From: Thiomicrorhabdus sediminis
Lineage (GTDB): Bacteria; Pseudomonadota; Gammaproteobacteria; Thiomicrospirales; Thiomicrospiraceae
Assembly: GCF_005885815.1 (NCBI RefSeq)
Contig: NZ_CP040602.1
Span: 2,185,630-2,249,629 of the forward strand
Direction of reading: 5' to 3'
Length of the DNA stretch: 64,000 nt
This document shows positions 41,139-50,899 of the stretch, one piece after another (positions within the stretch are counted from its first letter, which is position 1; every line of letters starts with the position of its first letter). Under the pieces are notes generated by a model. It ran no database searches, was not told the DNA's origin, and saw nothing but the letters and a program-made list of their open reading frames with translations. The position numbers and the translations under genes were made by a program.

Positions 41139-41945
41139 TCAGGCTTTGCCTTTCTTGCTATTGATCAAGCAATCAAGACAGAGGCGCTGGCGCGCATCGA
41201 AAATCTGACGCCCGGCCAGCTCGACGGCAATCAGGGTTCCCAAACCGGTTGAGGTGGCGATCAACAGCATAATCATAATTTGATATTTGACCGCTTCAAT
41301 CGGATCGATTCCGGCAAGGATCTGTCCAGTCATCATCCCCGGCAAGGAGATGATTCCGGCGGCCACCAGCATATTGATCACCGGAATCATCGCTGCATGC
41401 AAACTCTGCTGTTTGACGAAATGCAGCGACTGTTTCGCCGTTCGACCTAGTGCAAGCTGTGCTTCAATCGCCTCTTTAAGCTGTTTGCTATTACGTGTCA
41501 AGGTATCCAGTCCCAGACCGATCGCGGTCATGCTATTACCTAACAACATGCCCAGCAATGGAATGAAATACTGCGCCTGATACCAAGGATCGGGTTGGAT
41601 CACCAGAGTCAAGACACCTACCAGTAAGGTCAGACTGGTCATCGATAAAGCCATCAAACCGATCAGTAAGCTTCGCGATTTCTTAAAACGGTACTGTTGG
41701 CGTTTACTGACTTCATAGCCTGCGGCAATAAGCATAATCAAACCGACCAGCAAGACCCAGACAATCTGCTCGGAATAAAATACCCAACTTAACCAGACTC
41801 CCATAAACAAAAGCTGGGCAATCATGCGCAAAGTCGACCACCAAAGCTGCTTGACTTCGGAAAAGCCGTTCATCCACAGCAAGACACCGAGCATGAACAC
41901 CAAAAACGATAGGCTGGCTAAATCAATATAACTGATGGATATCAT
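41139..41945 (-). CDS. fetB: Iron-export ABC transporter permease FetB
   Basis: Membrane subunit, with FetA, of an ABC system that exports iron and protects against oxidative stress in E. coli. The 268-residue protein has about seven membrane segments and the family block QYFIPLLGMLLGNSMTAIGLGLD near residues 124-147, ALGRTAKQSL near 165, and VAAGIISLPGMMTGQILAG near 195. It follows fetA by 13 bp, with uvrD 30 bp before fetA, so the three may share a transcript. The role in iron efflux is from the family. Confidence 0.92.
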   Translation of the reverse strand: MISISYIDLASLSFLVFMLGVLLWMNGFSEVKQLWWSTLRMIAQLLFMGVWLSWVFYSEQIVWVLLVGLIMLIAAGYEVSKRQQYRFKKSRSLLIGLMALSMTSLTLLVGVLTLVIQPDPWYQAQYFIPLLGMLLGNSMTAIGLGLDTLTRNSKQLKEAIEAQLALGRTAKQSLHFVKQQSLHAAMIPVINMLVAAGIISLPGMMTGQILAGIDPIEAVKYQIMIMLLIATSTGLGTLIAVELAGRQIFDARQRLCLDCLINSKKGKA

Positions 41946-41958
41946 GGTCTAGCCTCTG

Positions 41959-42594
41959 TTAAACATAATCGGCAAGTGAAATGATCGCATCGTCATCGGC
42001 CAAACGCCGACACTGCTGCTGGTCATGCGACACCCACAAGATGGCTCTGTCTTCCGAATCATCGGCTTGAATATAATCGATCAACAAAGCCTCGATTTGC
42101 GCGGTGGTGGTCGCATCCAAATTAGCGGTGATTTCATCGAGTAACAATACCTGCGGTTGGTATTGCAGGCCGCGCAATAACGCCAAGCGTTGCTTTTCAC
42201 CGCTGGAACACTGTTCCGGATGGGCATCGAGCAGTTTTATCGATAACCCCACCGACTTTAATTCTTCCGCACTGGGTCTTTGTTGAAAATGCTCGGCAAT
42301 ACTATCGGCCCACCAGGCACTATGGGCGGCAAAATACATCACCTTTTGGCGCCACTGCGGAGCACCGGTTTGTTGCTGTTTCAGCTTGCTCGGTTTTAAT
42401 AGGCTGATATCGGCCTGATGCACAATCAAATCCGACAACGCTTTGAGAATCAGAGACTTGCCGGATCCAGATGGGCCAACCAACATACTGATCTTGCCGA
42501 CCGGCAAGCTGAAATCGAGCGGTCGTTGCATTTGACCCATCTGTAGATTTGCCACCGATAACAACGTTGTACGCAATGAATCCGCCAATGCCAA
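41959..42594 (-). CDS. fetA: Iron-export ABC transporter ATP-binding protein FetA
   Basis: ATPase subunit paired with FetB. The 211-residue size fits. It has Walker A GPSGSGKS at residues 40-47, the signature block CSSGEKQRLALLRGL near 129 with the LSGGQ position read as SSGEK, Walker B VLLLDEITANLD near 150 and the switch His in WVSHDQQ near 190. It lies 30 bp downstream of uvrD and 13 bp upstream of fetB on the same strand. Confidence 0.93.
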   Translation of the reverse strand: MALADSLRTTLLSVANLQMGQMQRPLDFSLPVGKISMLVGPSGSGKSLILKALSDLIVHQADISLLKPSKLKQQQTGAPQWRQKVMYFAAHSAWWADSIAEHFQQRPSAEELKSVGLSIKLLDAHPEQCSSGEKQRLALLRGLQYQPQVLLLDEITANLDATTTAQIEALLIDYIQADDSEDRAILWVSHDQQQCRRLADDDAIISLADYV

Positions 42595-42624
42595 TCTCCC
42601 AACTAATTTGTTTATGGTCTCGAC

Positions 42625-44901
42625 TTATAAAGCCTGTAAATTGGCGTAAGCCAATACCAGCCACTTACTGCCGGCATGTTTAAAATTAACCTGAATGCGC
42701 GCATGGTCGCCACTGCCTTCGGTGGCCAGCACCGTGCCTTCACCAAATTTTTGATGAAATACCGGCTGCCCGGTATTAAAACCGGTTTCATTCAAATTCG
42801 CCGCCCCCCAGTCATCGGTCTGCGCATAACTATCGGCAAAACCGCTTGAAAAACCACTGGTGACGGAACCGGCCAGACGCACATGCTCAAGACAATCTTG
42901 CGGAATCTCTTTGATAAAGCGCGATGGCGCCGGAAAGAACTCTTTACCATGCAAACGGCGTCGACTCGCATAGGTGATCATCAAACGCTGTTCGGCACGG
43001 GTAATGCCGACATAGGCAAGGCGACGCTCTTCTTCGAGACGCAAAGCATCTTCATAAGACTGCTGGGACGGAAACAAGCCTTCTTCGACACCGATCATAA
43101 AGACCAATGGAAACTCCAGACCTTTAGCGGCGTGCATGGTCATCAATTGTACCGATGATTCCCATTCATCCGCTTGCTGTTCACCCGCTTCTAATGCCGC
43201 CTGGGCTAGAAATTCACTGAGTGGATTGTCATACTGCGGCTGTAATAACGTTTGCAAATTGGCATCATCGGTGTCGTCACTCAAAGACTCGGCAAAGGCT
43301 TGCGCCTCGGATTGCATATCCGGCGTCTGCTGCTGTTGCATCGATTTAAACTGGCTCGCGGCATTAATCAATTCATCAATGTTTTCCAGACGGCCTTGGC
43401 CTTGTTCCGATTTATCTTTTTCAAAGTGTGCCTGTAAGCCGGATTGCGAAACCACCTTGATGACCTGATCCTGCAAATCCATCTCTTCCGTCTGCTCGGC
43501 CATCGCATCAATCAAATCCAAAAACTGCTGCACCGCGGTTTTGGCTCTTGCGCTCAGTCTGTTATCGACCATCAATTGAGCCGCTTGCCAGAGTGAAATC
43601 TGCTGCTCTTTGGCGACCTGACGAATACTGTCGGCGGTTTTTTGGCCGATGCCTCGCGGCGGGTGGTTATAGGCCCGTTCAAAGGCGGCATCGTCATCAC
43701 GGTTCAATAATAATCTCAAATAACCTAAAACATCCTTGATTTCGGCACGGTCATAGAAACGCAACCCGCCATAAACACGATACGGAATCTGTGCTTGCAT
43801 CAATGCTTGTTCCAGAATTCGCGACTGCGCATTGGAGCGATAGAGAATCGCTATCTCATTCCGCGCGCCGCCGTTTTCACACCAATGCTCAATCTGGTTA
43901 CAGACATAACGCGCTTCGTCCATTTCATTGAAAGCTTCATAGACCTTGATTGGCTCTCCAGCATCACCGGCACTCCAAAGTTCCTTGCCCATTCGTGAAC
44001 TGTTATTGGCGATCAAGCCGTTTGCCGCTTTCAAAATCGTTTCGGTGGAACGATAGTTCTGCTCCAGACGTACCATTTTGACATTGGCGAAATCTTCACC
44101 GAACTGGCGGATATTCTCCACCTTGGCGCCACGCCAGCCGTAAATCGACTGATCGTCATCACCGACCACAAACAGCTTGCCGCTGCCACCGGCCAACACG
44201 CGCAACCAGGCATATTGCAGGCTATTGGTATCTTGAAACTCATCGACCAGAATATGTTTGAAACGCGCCTGATAATGCGCCAACACTATCGGATTTTTTA
44301 ACCACAATTCATGAGCACGCAATAACAGCTCGGCAAAATCGACCAGACCGGAGCGCTGACACTGTTCTTCATAGGCCTTATAGACTTCGACCATTTTGGC
44401 GACAAACGGGTTGTGACCGATATCGATATGATGCGGACGGCGGCCTTCTTCTTTTTCACCATTAATAAAAGCTTGGATCTGTTTATGCGGCCACTGCGCC
44501 TCATCCATCTCCATCGCTTTTAAAAGACGCTTGATCACGCGCTTTTGATCATCCGAATCGAGAATTTGGAAATCCTGCGGCAGATTGACCTCTTTATAAT
44601 GCTGACGCAGCACTCGGTAAGCGATACCGTGAAAAGTTCCCATGGTCAAACCATTTGCCTGAGCGCCGATAAGCTGCTCGATACGACCACGCATCTCATT
44701 GGCGGCCTTATTGGTAAAGGTTACCGCCAAAACATTATAAGGCGAATAACCCATTACCTGAGTCAACCAGGCAATGCGATGCACCAGCACACGGGTTTTA
44801 CCACTGCCGGCGCCGGCAAGAATCAAGGCATGCGTATCCTCGGCGGTCACCGCATCGCGCTGTGCATCGTTAAGGTCGTTAATAATGTGTGAAATATCCA
44901 T
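42625..44901 (-). CDS. uvrD: DNA helicase II
   Basis: Superfamily 1A 3'-5' helicase of mismatch and nucleotide-excision repair. The 758-residue protein has the Q motif LNDAQRDAV, Walker A AGAGSGKT near residue 31, DEFQDTN near 220, the GDDDQSIYGWRGA block near 246, QNYRS near 282, and the C-terminal motifs VQLMTMHAAKGLEF near 559 and VGITRAEQRL near 608. The MDISHIINDLN start at 44901 matches UvrD N-termini; an in-frame GTG at 44934 has no better ribosome site. fetA follows after 30 bp. The closely related Rep is shorter and lacks this C-terminal tail. Confidence 0.96.
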   Translation of the reverse strand: MDISHIINDLNDAQRDAVTAEDTHALILAGAGSGKTRVLVHRIAWLTQVMGYSPYNVLAVTFTNKAANEMRGRIEQLIGAQANGLTMGTFHGIAYRVLRQHYKEVNLPQDFQILDSDDQKRVIKRLLKAMEMDEAQWPHKQIQAFINGEKEEGRRPHHIDIGHNPFVAKMVEVYKAYEEQCQRSGLVDFAELLLRAHELWLKNPIVLAHYQARFKHILVDEFQDTNSLQYAWLRVLAGGSGKLFVVGDDDQSIYGWRGAKVENIRQFGEDFANVKMVRLEQNYRSTETILKAANGLIANNSSRMGKELWSAGDAGEPIKVYEAFNEMDEARYVCNQIEHWCENGGARNEIAILYRSNAQSRILEQALMQAQIPYRVYGGLRFYDRAEIKDVLGYLRLLLNRDDDAAFERAYNHPPRGIGQKTADSIRQVAKEQQISLWQAAQLMVDNRLSARAKTAVQQFLDLIDAMAEQTEEMDLQDQVIKVVSQSGLQAHFEKDKSEQGQGRLENIDELINAASQFKSMQQQQTPDMQSEAQAFAESLSDDTDDANLQTLLQPQYDNPLSEFLAQAALEAGEQQADEWESSVQLMTMHAAKGLEFPLVFMIGVEEGLFPSQQSYEDALRLEEERRLAYVGITRAEQRLMITYASRRRLHGKEFFPAPSRFIKEIPQDCLEHVRLAGSVTSGFSSGFADSYAQTDDWGAANLNETGFNTGQPVFHQKFGEGTVLATEGSGDHARIQVNFKHAGSKWLVLAYANLQAL

Positions 44902-45292
44902 AATGAAAACTGTTTTTTTACTTCTGTCAGGCACTAAATTTATTAGCCATATCCTACGCTAAATCGTGGCAAAATTGGCGTAAATCTAGCTTTCAGAGCA
45001 GCCAATTTTGTCGTTTGAAAACCGTTAAAGTTGGTCGCTTAGAAAAAGATTGCTTTTTTACGACATTTAACGCATTATTTATTCAAAAATAGGCTTGATA
45101 TTTAAATTGCGATAATGTAATAATTAGCCTATCAATGAGTTACAAAGACATTTTGATTCTAAAACGCAGGTCAAACGCCTGTCGTCACATCAAATAAAAA
45201 AATCCATATACCTCACTTGTCCATTTTCTCAGTAAAGTATTTAGACAATACTGGTATATGTGTATATATAATAAAAACAGTTAGGAGAAATC
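44902..45292. other. Divergent promoter region between uvrD and trxA
   Basis: About 390 AT-rich bases without a gene. A TATAAT at 45267-45272 lies close to the trxA ribosome site, and a spaced 7-bp inverted repeat (ATAGGCT 45089-45095 with AGCCTAT 45126-45132) could be a weak operator. No small ORF with a good ribosome site was noticed. Confidence 0.45.
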
Positions 45293-45607
45293 ATGATTTC
45301 AACAAGTGATTCAAATTTTGAAGCTGAAGTTTTACAGTCGGACATTCCTGTGCTAGTGGATTTTTGGGCAGAATGGTGTGGACCTTGTAAAATGATTGCG
45401 CCAATTTTGGAAGACATCACCAGTGAATATGAAGGTCGTGTAAAAGTCGCAAAATTAAATATCGACGAAAACCCTTCTACACCTCCTAAGTATGGTGTTC
45501 GTGGTATCCCGACATTAATGTTGTTCAAAAACGGTGAAGTTGATGCCACTCAAGTTGGTGCGCTATCTAAGTCTCAGTTAACCGCATTCTTAGACGATAA
45601 CCTATAA
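45293..45607 (+). CDS. trxA: Thioredoxin
   Basis: Cytoplasmic dithiol reductant for ribonucleotide reductase, PAPS reductase and protein disulfides. The 104-residue protein has the active site WCGPC near residues 32-36, the buried Asp of LVDFWAEW, and the cis-Pro loop [21 protein letters not shown] site sits just before the ATG. It is followed by rho, as in E. coli, across a 138-bp gap with a GC-rich hairpin. Confidence 0.97.
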   Translation: MISTSDSNFEAEVLQSDIPVLVDFWAEWCGPCKMIAPILEDITSEYEGRVKVAKLNIDENPSTPPKYGVRGIPTLMLFKNGEVDATQVGALSKSQLTAFLDDNL

Positions 45608-45613
45608 TTTTTT

Positions 45614-45639
45614 GGGGCGCAGCCAAAAGCAGGCGCCCC
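45614..45639 (+). promoter_or_regulatory. GC-rich hairpin between trxA and rho
   Basis: GGGGCGC (45614-45620) pairs with GCGCCCC (45633-45639) across a 12-base loop, directly after the trxA stop. There is no T-run after it, so it is not a standard terminator. Since rho genes are autoregulated in their leader, it could stabilise the trxA 3' end or pause transcription ahead of rho. Confidence 0.45.
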
Positions 45640-45745
45640 GCAAAACACCCCGTCTTGAAACAATCATTCAGTTTTTAACAAAACCCAGTCTAACCATTGA
45701 ATTTATTTTCTTTAATTCAAGCCTACATTTTAGTAAGTAACCTTT

Positions 45746-47002
45746 ATGCATCTACTCGATTTAAAAAAACAATCTGCAGCCAAGCTTCTTGATTTAGCTT
45801 CCAGTATGGGGCTAGACAACCTTGCACGTCTGCGTAAACAAGACATTATCTTCGCTATTTTAAAAGCGCACTCTAAACAGGGTGAAGACATTTATGGCGA
45901 AGGTGTATTGGAAATCCTGCCTGACGGCTTCGGTTTCTTGCGTTCTTCCGACGGCTCCTATCTTGCCGGACCGGATGATCTTTATGTTTCACCTAGCCAG
46001 ATCCGTCGTTTCGGTTTGCGCACCGGTGATACCATTCAAGGTAAAATCCGTCCGCCAAAAGAAGGCGAACGTTATTTCGCGTTATTGAAAGTTGAGAAGA
46101 TCAACTTTGAAGACCCTGAAGTGGCGCGTAAAAAGATTGCTTTTGAGAACTTGACGCCTCTACATGCGCAAGATCGTTTGAAAATGGAACTGGGTAACGG
46201 CAGCACCGAAGATATTACTGCACGTATTATCGACATCGCCTCGCCATTCGGTAAAGGTCAACGTGGTTTGATCGTGGCGCCGCCAAAATCCGGTAAAACC
46301 GTGATTTTGCAGCAGATGGCACAGTCAATTGCGGAAAACTATCCGGAAGCGCACTTAATCGTATTGCTAATCGATGAGCGTCCGGAAGAAGTGACCGAAA
46401 TGGAACGTACCGTTAAGGGTGAAGTGATTTCATCGACCTTCGACGAGCCGGCGGCACGTCACGTTCAGGTTGCTGAAATGGTGATCGAAAAAGCCAAACG
46501 CCTGACCGAGCACAAGAAAGATGTCATTATCCTGTTAGACTCGATTACCCGTCTGGCACGTGCTTACAATACGGTAACGCCTGCATCCGGTAAGATTCTA
46601 TCAGGAGGTGTTGATGCCAACGCGCTGCACCGTCCTAAGCGTTTCTTCGGTGCTGCACGTAATATCGAAGAAGGTGGTTCCTTGACCATTATTGCGACCG
46701 CTCTGGTTGAAACCGGTTCCAAAATGGATGAGGTTATCTTCGAAGAATTCAAAGGTACCGGTAATATGGAACTGCACTTGTCGCGTAATATTGCCGAGAA
46801 GCGCACCTTCCCAGCGATTAACCTGACCAAGTCCGGTACTCGTAAGGAAGAGCTGTTAATGCCGCCTGATGAATTACAGAACGTTTGGATTTTACGTCGT
46901 TTCCTAGGCGCGATGAACGAAATCGAAGCGATTGAAACCCTGATTGACCAGATGAAAGTATCGAAAACCAATGATGCTTTGTTTGAAGCAATGAAACGCT
47001 AA
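45746..47002 (+). CDS. rho: Transcription termination factor Rho
   Basis: Hexameric RNA-dependent ATPase that ends transcription at C-rich sites. The 418-residue length is typical without large insertions. It has the N-terminal helical and cold-shock-like RNA-binding domain ([17 protein letters not shown] near residues 51-67), Walker A APPKSGKT near residue 178, Walker [17 protein letters not shown] near 260 and the R-loop and Q-loop TLS-like SGGVDANAL near 284. The trxA-rho order is conserved in gammaproteobacteria. A short hairpin follows its stop. Confidence 0.98.
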   Translation: MHLLDLKKQSAAKLLDLASSMGLDNLARLRKQDIIFAILKAHSKQGEDIYGEGVLEILPDGFGFLRSSDGSYLAGPDDLYVSPSQIRRFGLRTGDTIQGKIRPPKEGERYFALLKVEKINFEDPEVARKKIAFENLTPLHAQDRLKMELGNGSTEDITARIIDIASPFGKGQRGLIVAPPKSGKTVILQQMAQSIAENYPEAHLIVLLIDERPEEVTEMERTVKGEVISSTFDEPAARHVQVAEMVIEKAKRLTEHKKDVIILLDSITRLARAYNTVTPASGKILSGGVDANALHRPKRFFGAARNIEEGGSLTIIATALVETGSKMDEVIFEEFKGTGNMELHLSRNIAEKRTFPAINLTKSGTRKEELLMPPDELQNVWILRRFLGAMNEIEAIETLIDQMKVSKTNDALFEAMKR

Positions 47003-47027
47003 ATAAACCGTTTCGGTTTTTATTTAA
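47003..47027 (+). terminator. Possible terminator of rho
   Basis: AAACCG (47007-47012) pairs with CGGTTT (47016-47021) around a 3-base loop, with AT-rich flanks; the stem can extend through AAATA/TATTT with mismatches. It directly follows the rho stop. The stem is short. Confidence 0.55.
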
Positions 47028-47080
47028 AATAACAACGCATTAGCGAGACTCGTTAATTTGCAAAAAAGGCAAAAAGCTAC

Positions 47081-47108
47081 TTGCAATTTGACGAGTTATT
47101 CATATAAT
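47081..47108 (+). promoter_or_regulatory. Predicted sigma-70 promoter for rpmE2
   Basis: TTGCAA at 47081-47086 and a perfect TATAAT at 47103-47108 are separated by 16 bases, 43 bp upstream of the rpmE2 start. Confidence 0.65.
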
Positions 47109-47150
47109 GCACCTCTTTTAGAAAATTAATTTATTAATTGGACCGTCATC

Positions 47151-47399
47151 ATGAAAGCAGATATTCATCCAGAGTACAAAGAAGTAGTTTTCCAGGATAT
47201 TTCAACTGGTGAAACATTCCTAACTCGCTCTACAATTGAAAAGACTTCTGGCGACACAATCACTCTAGACGGTAAAGACTACCCACTAGTTCGTGTTGAA
47301 GTTTCTAGCGCTTCTCACCCATTCTTCACAGGTAAGCAAACTCTTGTGGATACAGAAGGGCGCGTTGAGAAATTCAAGCAGAAGTACGCTCGTCGTTAA
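47151..47399 (+). CDS. rpmE2: 50S ribosomal protein L31, type B
   Basis: Ribosomal protein of 82 residues. It opens with [16 protein letters not shown] and has the family [12 protein letters not shown] block near residue 53 with [11 protein letters not shown] at the end. The Cys residues that bind zinc in the type A paralog are missing, so this is the C-minus (YkgM/RpmE2) type. In bacteria with both types the B form replaces the A form when zinc is scarce; whether a type A gene exists elsewhere is not visible. It stands alone, with a strong promoter and terminator, consistent with a main ribosomal role. Confidence 0.95.
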   Translation: MKADIHPEYKEVVFQDISTGETFLTRSTIEKTSGDTITLDGKDYPLVRVEVSSASHPFFTGKQTLVDTEGRVEKFKQKYARR

Positions 47400-47417
47400 T
47401 CAGACCCCTGATTACTC

Positions 47418-47456
47418 AAAAAAAGCGCTACAGGTTCGGCCTCTAGCGCTTTTTTT
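47418..47456 (+). terminator. Terminator of rpmE2
   Basis: A stem of ten pairs with one mismatch, built on AGCGCTA and TAGCGCT, encloses a 5-base loop (TTCGG) and is flanked by A7 and T7. It lies 19 bases after the rpmE2 stop. Confidence 0.9.
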
Positions 47457-47568
47457 ATATCTAAAATCTTCACAATTTGGCTTGGCAATTGCTTAACTTA
47501 AACGTTAGTTAAGCATCCAGATTAATCAATCCGTGCCAAACAACCATAAACCCATTACAATCGAGACT

Positions 47569-48390
47569 ATGAAACGACACGCTGTTAAGTTATTTATTTT
47601 ACTGACGTTAGTCCTTAGCCAGCATGCAAAAGCGGCAACGGAGGATAGCTGTCGTGCCGACAAAATAGATCTGTGGGCCAAAGCCGAGTACGCCTTAAGC
47701 GGCGATACCATCGTCATCCAAAACAAACGTGTCCGTTTAATCGGTTTATATGCACCGCAAAAAGAGCGCAAACAGAAATTCCATACCCCGGGCGAACCGT
47801 TGGCGGATCAGGCACAACTGCATTTGAACAAGCTACTGGCGAATAATGATTTGCAGGTCGGCATACAATACGACACTACCAAGGTCGATAATCGTTACCG
47901 CCAACTGGTACATCTGTTTTTCAAAGACGGCACCAGTGTGCAGCAAAAAATGCTCGAAAGTGGCTTTGCCATCAACCGCACCCAATATAACAACCTAAAA
48001 TATGCCGACTGTTATTACCAAGCCGAGAAAACCGCACGCCAAGGCGAATATCAATTATGGGATCTATTGGCGAAAAACCCCGAACGCCATTTTCCTCTTG
48101 CCGAAAGTGCTGATTTAACGAAGGATGACGAAGGTTATCGTATTATCCGCGGCAAAATCGTCAAGGTCGATAAAAGTGCCACCAACTATATCCTCAATAT
48201 GGATACCACTGGCATCCGTGTGGCGAAAAAGCATTGGCAAAATTTCGACTACAAGCAACTGCAATCCCTACTTGGCCAAACCATTGAAGTCAGAGGTTAT
48301 ACCTATCTCTATAAAGGCTCGATGTATATGATGATCGAGCACCCTTATGCAATCGATGTCCTAAGCCCGATTGGCCAGTTTAAGCGCTGA
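47569..48390 (+). CDS. Exported thermonuclease-like (SNase fold) protein, probably not a nuclease
   Basis: Predicted exported protein of 273 residues with a signal peptide ([16 protein letters not shown]) and a staphylococcal-nuclease-like domain (about residues 40-175) followed by a C-terminal OB-like domain of about 95 residues ([15 protein letters not shown] to the end). Several SNase landmarks are there: [28 protein letters not shown]. The usual acidic pair in the loop after RLIG is changed: the family D-x-P-E reads Y-A-P-Q, so the metal-binding Asp and catalytic Glu are missing. It likely binds nucleic acid or protein rather than cleaving DNA. ATG 47569 is chosen over the upstream GTG because it starts the signal. 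Confidence 0.82.
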   Translation: MKRHAVKLFILLTLVLSQHAKAATEDSCRADKIDLWAKAEYALSGDTIVIQNKRVRLIGLYAPQKERKQKFHTPGEPLADQAQLHLNKLLANNDLQVGIQYDTTKVDNRYRQLVHLFFKDGTSVQQKMLESGFAINRTQYNNLKYADCYYQAEKTARQGEYQLWDLLAKNPERHFPLAESADLTKDDEGYRIIRGKIVKVDKSATNYILNMDTTGIRVAKKHWQNFDYKQLQSLLGQTIEVRGYTYLYKGSMYMMIEHPYAIDVLSPIGQFKR

Positions 48391-48542
48391 TTCTGCAAAA
48401 TCTTTTTAACAACATTCATCTAGCTTGGCACTCGCTATGGCGTAAACTTGCTTTAGCCCTACTTTCCGCTAAAATAAGCGTCTGTTTTCCAGCGTTATCA
48501 AGGGCATCTTGCCCCTACAAAATAAACAAAAAGGGCCGAACC

Positions 48543-49607
48543 ATGGCAGAACTACAAAACGATCGCTTTTTACGCGCTTTATTAAAACAACCTGTTGACC
48601 GCACACCGGTTTGGATGATGCGTCAAGCAGGGCGTTATCTGCCAGAATACCGTGCAACTCGCAAACAGGCCGGCTCTTTTATGGATCTATGCCGCAATAA
48701 GGAGCTGGCTTGCGAAGTGACCCTGCAGCCATTGGAGCGCTACCCACTGGATGCTGCGATTCTGTTCTCTGATATTTTGACTATTCCTGATGCGATGGGA
48801 TTAGGTCTTCGTTTTGCCACAGGCGAAGGACCAATCTTCGATAACCCGGTTCGCAGCTTGGCCGATGCCAAAAAACTCTATGTACCGGATATGGCGTCAG
48901 ATTTGGGTTATGTAATGGATGCCGTAAGCACTATCCGTACAAACCTGAACGGTCGCGTGCCGCTAATCGGTTTCTCGGGCAGCCCGTGGACTTTGGCGAC
49001 CTATATGGTTGAAGGCGGATCAAGTAAGACCTATTCGATCATCAAAGCGATGATGTACGATGAGCCTGCCACCCTTCACCACATCCTTGATGTATTGGCC
49101 GATTCGGTCATCGCCTACCTGAACGCGCAAATCCAAGCCGGTGCGCAAGCGGTGCAGATTTTCGACACCTGGGGCGGCGTCTTGACACCTCGTGACTATA
49201 AAGAGTTCTCGCTGAACTATATGCACAAGATTGTCGATGGTCTGATTCGTGAATATGACGGTCGTAAGGTACCGGTAATATTGTTCACCAAAGGTGGAGG
49301 TCAATGGCTTGAAGCCATGGCCGAAACCGGCTGTGATGCTTTAGGTTTGGACTGGACCACAGACATTGATGTTGCCCGCGCTCGTGTTGGCGATAAGGTC
49401 GCATTGCAAGGTAATATGGATCCTAGCATTTTGTATGCATCGCCGGAACGCATCCGTCAAGAGGTGGCGACCATTCTGGAGAAATTCGGCAAGGGTTCAG
49501 GCCACGTATTCAACTTAGGTCACGGTATCCACCCGGAGGTCAATCCGGAACATGCCGGAGCCTTTATCCGTGCGGTCACCGAACTGAGTGGTAAATATCA
49601 CCAGTAG
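48543..49607 (+). CDS. hemE: Uroporphyrinogen decarboxylase
   Basis: Removes four acetate carboxyls of uroporphyrinogen III to give coproporphyrinogen III in heme synthesis. The 354-residue size is typical. It has the [16 protein letters not shown] signature near residues 21-36, the catalytic Asp in [15 protein letters not shown] near 78, [16 protein letters not shown] near 141, and [17 protein letters not shown] near 323. It stands alone with its own terminator. Confidence 0.98.
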   Translation: MAELQNDRFLRALLKQPVDRTPVWMMRQAGRYLPEYRATRKQAGSFMDLCRNKELACEVTLQPLERYPLDAAILFSDILTIPDAMGLGLRFATGEGPIFDNPVRSLADAKKLYVPDMASDLGYVMDAVSTIRTNLNGRVPLIGFSGSPWTLATYMVEGGSSKTYSIIKAMMYDEPATLHHILDVLADSVIAYLNAQIQAGAQAVQIFDTWGGVLTPRDYKEFSLNYMHKIVDGLIREYDGRKVPVILFTKGGGQWLEAMAETGCDALGLDWTTDIDVARARVGDKVALQGNMDPSILYASPERIRQEVATILEKFGKGSGHVFNLGHGIHPEVNPEHAGAFIRAVTELSGKYHQ

Positions 49608-49627
49608 TGGGATAATCGAGACAAATA

Positions 49628-49656
49628 AAAAAAGCCCGCTTTATGCGGGCTTTTTT
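49628..49656. terminator. Bidirectional terminator between hemE and the EAL-HDOD gene
   Basis: A 12-bp stem, GCCCGC/GCGGGC extended by A6/T6, has a 5-base loop (49640-49644). It serves the convergent genes on either side. Confidence 0.9.
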
Positions 49657-49670
49657 GTTCAAACGATGAC

Positions 49671-50876
49671 TTAACCTAATTTGATACTTTCGGCAAAATG
49701 CATTGATTGCACATACATTTCGGAAAGCATATTTGGCGTCAGGCCTTGCGGTAAATCAAAACCGGTTTGCCCCTGCTCCATTGCACGCACCGTTTTCAAT
49801 GCCAAACCGAGTTCACCCTGTTCCGCCAACAAAGCCTTGCAAATCGATTCATCTAAATGCAATTTCTCAAGCAATGTCTTCATCTCTGTATCCATAACCG
49901 CATCCAGGCAGGAAAACAGTCCAACGGTGAAAAAACTCTCTTTGGCATGACGGGAAACTTTCTCGCCGTACAACTCACAGAACTTAGCATGCAATAAGGA
50001 GGTTTTCAACAACTCAAGCGGCTTGTCATCGACTCCGGCCAGAACCAACATACTCGCCCAGCTTTTCAAACGGTTGAGGCCAAAACGCAGAACCGCATCA
50101 TGAATCGAATGGATATGCACATTCTCACTGCCAGTATCGGCAACAAACTTTAACAACTTCTGGCTTAATGCCACATCTCTACCGACAATATCGGAAAGTT
50201 TATGCATATCCACTTCAGGATCATAAACGTTCGATAGTAGCTCCAACACGGTTAACTTAGCAGTAGGTAAACGACGTCCGGCAATAATTTGCGGCTTAGC
50301 GAAGAAATAGCCTTGGAAATAATCGAAACCGAGTTTAGCGCAATATTCGAATTGCTCGCGGGTTTCGACTTTTTCGGCCAATAATTTAATGCCCTGAGCA
50401 CGCAGACGCTTGCTGTGTTCAATTAGCTGCTTTGGACCAACCTCATGGATTTCCACCTTGATGATATCGGCAAAACGCTCTAACGGCAGCAGTTCCGGGT
50501 TGAAGACATAGTCGTCAAGCGCAATCAAAAAACCTTTTTGCTTAAGCTTTTCCAGCGATTCAATCAACACCGGAGTCACCTTAACGTCTTCAAGTACCTC
50601 AATGACCACCTTGTCTTTGGGAAAGAACGACTGGTTTTCACGCAGCAATAAACCTTCGGTAAAGTTAATAAAACCGCGGTGTCTGCCAACCAGATCCTTA
50701 ATGCCAAACTCACCAAAAGCGTTCATCATCACTTCCGCTGAAGCGGTGTCGCCACCTAGGATCTGCGCACTATTGTTATGCGCATCGCCACGGAACAGCA
50801 ACTCATAGCCGATGACATTCATTTTTCTGTTGAAAATAGGCTGACGGCCAAGATAGATATCAATGTATTGATTCAT
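49671..50876 (-). CDS. EAL-HDOD signalling protein (YuxH-like), EAL degenerate
   Basis: Predicted cytoplasmic regulator of 401 residues with an EAL-type domain (about 1-200) and an HDOD domain (about 205-390). The EAL signature reads ELL (residues 25-27), the DDFG block reads DDYV, and the metal-binding set is incomplete, so c-di-GMP hydrolysis is unlikely. The EKVET and YFQGYFFAKP blocks of the fold remain. The HDOD half contains LSDIVGRDVALSQKLLKFV and a regular helical ending. Proteins of this pair usually act in motility or stress control by binding partners. It starts 23 bp after the yggX stop on the same strand. Confidence 0.9.
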   Translation of the reverse strand: MNQYIDIYLGRQPIFNRKMNVIGYELLFRGDAHNNSAQILGGDTASAEVMMNAFGEFGIKDLVGRHRGFINFTEGLLLRENQSFFPKDKVVIEVLEDVKVTPVLIESLEKLKQKGFLIALDDYVFNPELLPLERFADIIKVEIHEVGPKQLIEHSKRLRAQGIKLLAEKVETREQFEYCAKLGFDYFQGYFFAKPQIIAGRRLPTAKLTVLELLSNVYDPEVDMHKLSDIVGRDVALSQKLLKFVADTGSENVHIHSIHDAVLRFGLNRLKSWASMLVLAGVDDKPLELLKTSLLHAKFCELYGEKVSRHAKESFFTVGLFSCLDAVMDTEMKTLLEKLHLDESICKALLAEQGELGLALKTVRAMEQGQTGFDLPQGLTPNMLSEMYVQSMHFAESIKLG

Positions 50877-50899
50877 TTAAAACCTGGTTAGACAGTCAC

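Noticed and set aside
48391-48542. Possible leader or small RNA between the thermonuclease-like gene and hemE
   Set aside because: A short imperfect GC hairpin near 48500 is present but no terminator or promoter pair makes a convincing small RNA.
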